64,000 nucleotides of DNA from contig NZ_OY781872.1 of NCBI RefSeq assembly GCF_963677065.1, positions 429,419-493,418 on the forward strand, read 5' to 3'. Position numbers and translations under genes: made by a program. The notes beneath the pieces are model-generated. The model was not told the DNA's origin, made no database searches, and saw nothing but the letters and a program-made list of their open reading frames with translations. How positions within the stretch are numbered: the first letter of the stretch is position 1; the number at the start of each line of letters is the position of its first letter. This DNA comes from an uncultured Methanoregula sp. Lineage in GTDB: Archaea > Halobacteriota > Methanomicrobia > Methanomicrobiales > Methanospirillaceae. This document shows, in pieces, positions 62,931-64,000 of this stretch.

Positions 62931-63070
62931 GCGGATCCCGTAAATTTTTTTCACTACCCATCCCGAAGAAACAGGGCCGGTTGATGAATACAGGAACCGG
63001 AAAGAGGGAAAAGGACCCGGATATCTCACCGGCCACCGGGCATTCGTCCCAACAGGGATTACCGGAAAAA

Positions 63071-63256
63071 TCAGGCCTCGGCCCGGTCGTCAATACGGGA
63101 CACGTACATCGTGATAAGGGGGATGGCGATCCCGACTGCGATGATAGCATAGCCCTGCGGTTCATCCCCGAACGGAGGAATCAGGACAAGAAAGACGCCA
63201 TTTGCAATTATGAACAGCCCGATCAGGAATGCCAGCACTTTTATAATCGCCTGCAT
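63071..63256 (-). CDS. Small two-helix membrane protein
   Basis: A 61-residue protein with two membrane helices (AIIKVLAFLIGLFIIANGVFL and GYAIIAVGIAIPLITMYV) and a short charged end (RIDDRAEA). ATG chosen at MQAIIKVL; 17 codons upstream in frame are unlikely. No family is recognised. It is convergent with the protease gene, and the next gene, the MFS transporter, is divergent about 190 bases away. Confidence 0.6.
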   Translation of the reverse strand: MQAIIKVLAFLIGLFIIANGVFLVLIPPFGDEPQGYAIIAVGIAIPLITMYVSRIDDRAEA

Positions 63257-63443
63257 ACGTCTCTTTGGTACTCCATCTGGTAGATGTGAAATGCAAGTAA
63301 AAAGCACTTTGCCTTTGTATACTTACTCACCTTCAGGACAGCAGGGTCTATAAATGAGCGGAAGGCCAGATGTGTACGGTGCAAAACAAACTGCCCGAAA
63401 CTCCCGGACAGTTTAATACCAAAACGATGATCAGGTGATCAGT

Positions 63444-64000
63444 GTGGACCAGACAAACCTTCCAGAAGGTAAGGCAGGTGAACGTGGGGGTAAAGGCGTC
63501 CACTACAAGTGGATAGCCTTATCGAATACCACGATCGCCATGTTTATGGCGGCTGTGAACGGGAGCATCATCTTAATCTCCCTGCCGGCGATCTTCAATG
63601 GCATCAACATCAATCCTCTCACCTCGTTCCAGTACCTTCTCTGGATGCTGATGGGGTACGGGGTAGTGACTGCAACCCTCCTGCTCAGTTTCGGCCGTCT
63701 CTCCGATATTTACGGGAGAGTGCGGCTGTACAATATCGGGTTTCTCATCTTCACGATAGGTTCGATCCTCCTCTTCCTCACCCCGGATTCCGGGGACGCG
63801 GGAGCCATAGAGCTCATCATCTTCCGCCTGCTCCAGGCAGTTGGCGCTGCGTTCATCTTCTCCAACAGCGCTGCGATCCTGACCGACGCATTCCCTCCGG
63901 ACGAGCGGGGCAAGGCGCTGGGCCTCAACCAGGTAGCGGCACTCTCAGGCAGCTTCATCGGCCTTCTCATCGGGGGCATCCTTGCGGTCTACAACTGGCG
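63444..64000 (+). CDS. MFS transporter, DHA2 (EmrB/QacA)-like, truncated by window edge
   Basis: The open frame runs off the right end. The visible 185 residues start with a polar tail, a first helix after [17 protein letters not shown], then [16 protein letters not shown], typical of DHA2 drug-efflux proteins (the acidic Asp of the first helix is Asn here). MFS motif A appears as [16 protein letters not shown], and motif B-like [19 protein letters not shown] follows. It starts at GTG, with AGGTGA five bases upstream. Substrate unknown; likely multidrug or metabolite export. Confidence 0.85.
   Translation, partial: MDQTNLPEGKAGERGGKGVHYKWIALSNTTIAMFMAAVNGSIILISLPAIFNGININPLTSFQYLLWMLMGYGVVTATLLLSFGRLSDIYGRVRLYNIGFLIFTIGSILLFLTPDSGDAGAIELIIFRLLQAVGAAFIFSNSAAILTDAFPPDERGKALGLNQVAALSGSFIGLLIGGILAVYNW

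Noticed and set aside
63710-63979. An 89-codon minus-strand frame inside the MFS gene
   Set aside because: It is antisense to a clear transporter sequence and has no start signals.

Overview
The window looks like chromosomal DNA from a methanogenic archaeon of the order Methanomicrobiales, probably Methanoregulaceae. The order is inferred from gene content; no database was searched. Direct pointers are methenyl-H4MPT cyclohydrolase (mch), a methanogenesis marker 12 protein, an archaeal four-subunit pyruvate:ferredoxin oxidoreductase (porCDAB), a stand-alone NifB, an Orc1/Cdc6 initiator, archaeal PheST, TrpS, EndA and Ogg, an archaellin, and S-layer-type PGF-pre-PGF, PKD and NEW3 surface domains. 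Promoters are archaeal TATA type, several starts are GTG or TTG, and many genes have GGAG/GAGG ribosome binding sites.

Layout. 1-3.8 kb is the end of a siphovirus-like tail module, whose first gene is cut by the window edge, finishing with a glycine-rich plus PKD tip protein. Next come a zinc-ribbon membrane protein and a lipoprotein. 4.6-8.2 kb holds ruvC, mch and cdc6 on the minus strand, separated by repeat-rich spacers. The cdc6 upstream spacer carries G-tract repeats and is a candidate replication origin. 8.2-10.6 kb is feoAB behind two strong palindromes of the DtxR/IdeR type. 10.7-16.6 kb holds apgM, an epimerase, marker 12 and porCDAB, followed by tRNA-Val(UAC). 16.8-28.6 kb is housekeeping: FKBP, nifB, ogg, ahcY, hisF, the pheS-pheT-trpS cluster and endA.

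28.9-36.1 kb is the most unusual region. It is a tightly coupled six-gene operon: a NrdG-like radical SAM protein, DUF1257 (Ycf35-like), a Ycf46-type AAA+ ATPase, a 934-residue protein with about 15 WD40 repeats, a divergent Hsp70/actin-fold protein, and DUF2997. Four of the five junctions overlap or lie within a few bases. It looks like an ATP-driven remodelling machine tied to an Fe-S or radical enzyme; its function is unknown.

36.1-43.6 kb has a ComEC-type metallo-beta-lactamase lipoprotein, a zinc-ribbon/CAP surface protein, a REC-six-PAS histidine kinase, endonuclease IV and a lone receiver protein. 43.7-45.1 kb is non-coding, with G-tract repeats and then an AT-rich tract. 45.1-53.4 kb has an orphan archaellin, an acidic mini-protein with a very strong ribosome binding site, a membrane-bound double winged-helix protein with a secreted partner, an ABC exporter with a NEW3-domain protein, a tail-anchored secreted protein and an RNase Z-like hydrolase. 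53.6-64 kb has a giant HEAT-repeat protein, a DEAD-box helicase with a DbpA-type RNA-binding domain, DUF308, a lipoprotein, a papain-like surface protease, a small membrane protein, and an MFS transporter cut by the right edge. No CRISPR array, rRNA or insertion sequence was seen.
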